Of a DNA stretch of 64,000 bases, positions 63,579 to 64,000 are shown one piece after another; positions within the stretch are counted from its first letter, which is position 1; each line of letters starts with the position of its first letter. Below the pieces are notes generated by a model, which saw only the letters and a list, made by a program, of their open reading frames with translations, was not told the origin of the DNA and did no database searches. Origin of the DNA: Alentia gelatinosa (lineage: Eukaryota; Annelida; Polychaeta; Phyllodocida; Polynoidae); contig OX465579.1 of NCBI GenBank assembly GCA_950022655.1, positions 14,607,088-14,671,087 of the forward strand, in the 5' to 3' direction. Position numbers and translations under genes: made by a program.

Positions 63579-64000
63579 ATGAGACACTATCAATAAGGGG
63601 CCACCCAGTACGTACATTTTCTGAAAAATTGTACCCTCTTCCCTTACGCTTAGGCACTTTTCGGCCACTAAAAAAACCCAACTTGTTTCTCATCACTGCT
63701 TGCATAAGCAAAAACGTCTAAGTAGAAGATATTTCTTACTTCTTTTCTTAATATCAAACCTACTTTGCCAAGCGTATTGCAGAAAAACTAGGCAAATAAA
63801 TATCAAGTTTGATAAATCCTCTCTTCAATTATTTATTTAGTTCTGCATAAATGATTTTCACAGCTAGAAAAAGCTCCAAAGTTAAGCTGAGTACAAAGTC
63901 TTAAATCTATAAGTGACAAATTACAATCTGGAGATCGGAACATTTTTGAAAACTTAGAACTCAACTATCAATTTTTTTTAAAACAACCTGTATTTATTTT
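63579..64000. other. No gene recognised
   Basis: AT-rich window end with no supported feature. Confidence 0.55.

Overview
The window looks like gene-poor, repeat-dense nuclear DNA from an invertebrate animal, probably marine. The evidence is non-LTR retrotransposons, a tyrosine-recombinase retrotransposon, a tRNA-derived SINE, many MITEs, minisatellites, degenerate telomere-like repeats and a CpG-rich island, with no bacterial gene or operon. I cannot name the species. I recognise no host protein-coding gene; every convincing coding region belongs to a mobile element.

Main elements in order. 1-1830: a decayed antisense LINE split by a piggyBac-type MITE. About 14.0-21.74 kb: a large three-ORF LINE. 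Its first ORF carries a coiled coil, an L1-ORF1-like RNA-binding region and a NADAR domain (split by a frameshift), its second is an SGNH esterase-like protein, and its third (endonuclease plus reverse transcriptase) is broken by a 1.07-kb insertion, stops and frameshifts. 34.0-36.8 kb: a second LINE with an intact 924-codon endonuclease/reverse transcriptase ORF. 37.36-37.65 kb: a tRNA-type SINE whose tail resembles the 3' end of the NADAR LINE. 37.65-38.08 and 49.3-50.7 kb: antisense LINE 3' fragments. 53.11-58.49 kb: a nearly intact Ngaro/DIRS-type element with split direct repeats (A1, Gag, RT/RNase H, tyrosine recombinase, B1-A2-B2).

Between these lie minisatellites (48 bp at 1.9-2.5 kb; 58 bp at 12.4-13.0 kb; 40 bp at 44.3-44.7 kb; a 2-kb G-rich array with 72-bp and 260-bp periods at 45.8-47.7 kb), microsatellites, PIF/Harbinger-like and piggyBac-like MITEs with visible target duplications, foldback elements, and a CpG island at 25.3-26.2 kb that could be a promoter or first exon of an unseen gene.

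The most unusual signals are: (1) the NADAR domain inside a LINE, next to an SGNH ORF; (2) a set of hairpins in that LINE with a constant 13-nt loop and covarying stems; (3) about 20 copies of a modular element class with a palindromic head and a tail, where a family-specific word in the head recurs in the tail and many tails share one conserved block; (4) two hammerhead-ribozyme-like cores, one inside a 494-bp insertion flanked by 16-bp direct repeats; (5) the complete Ngaro split-repeat architecture with a visible recombination-site tetranucleotide.
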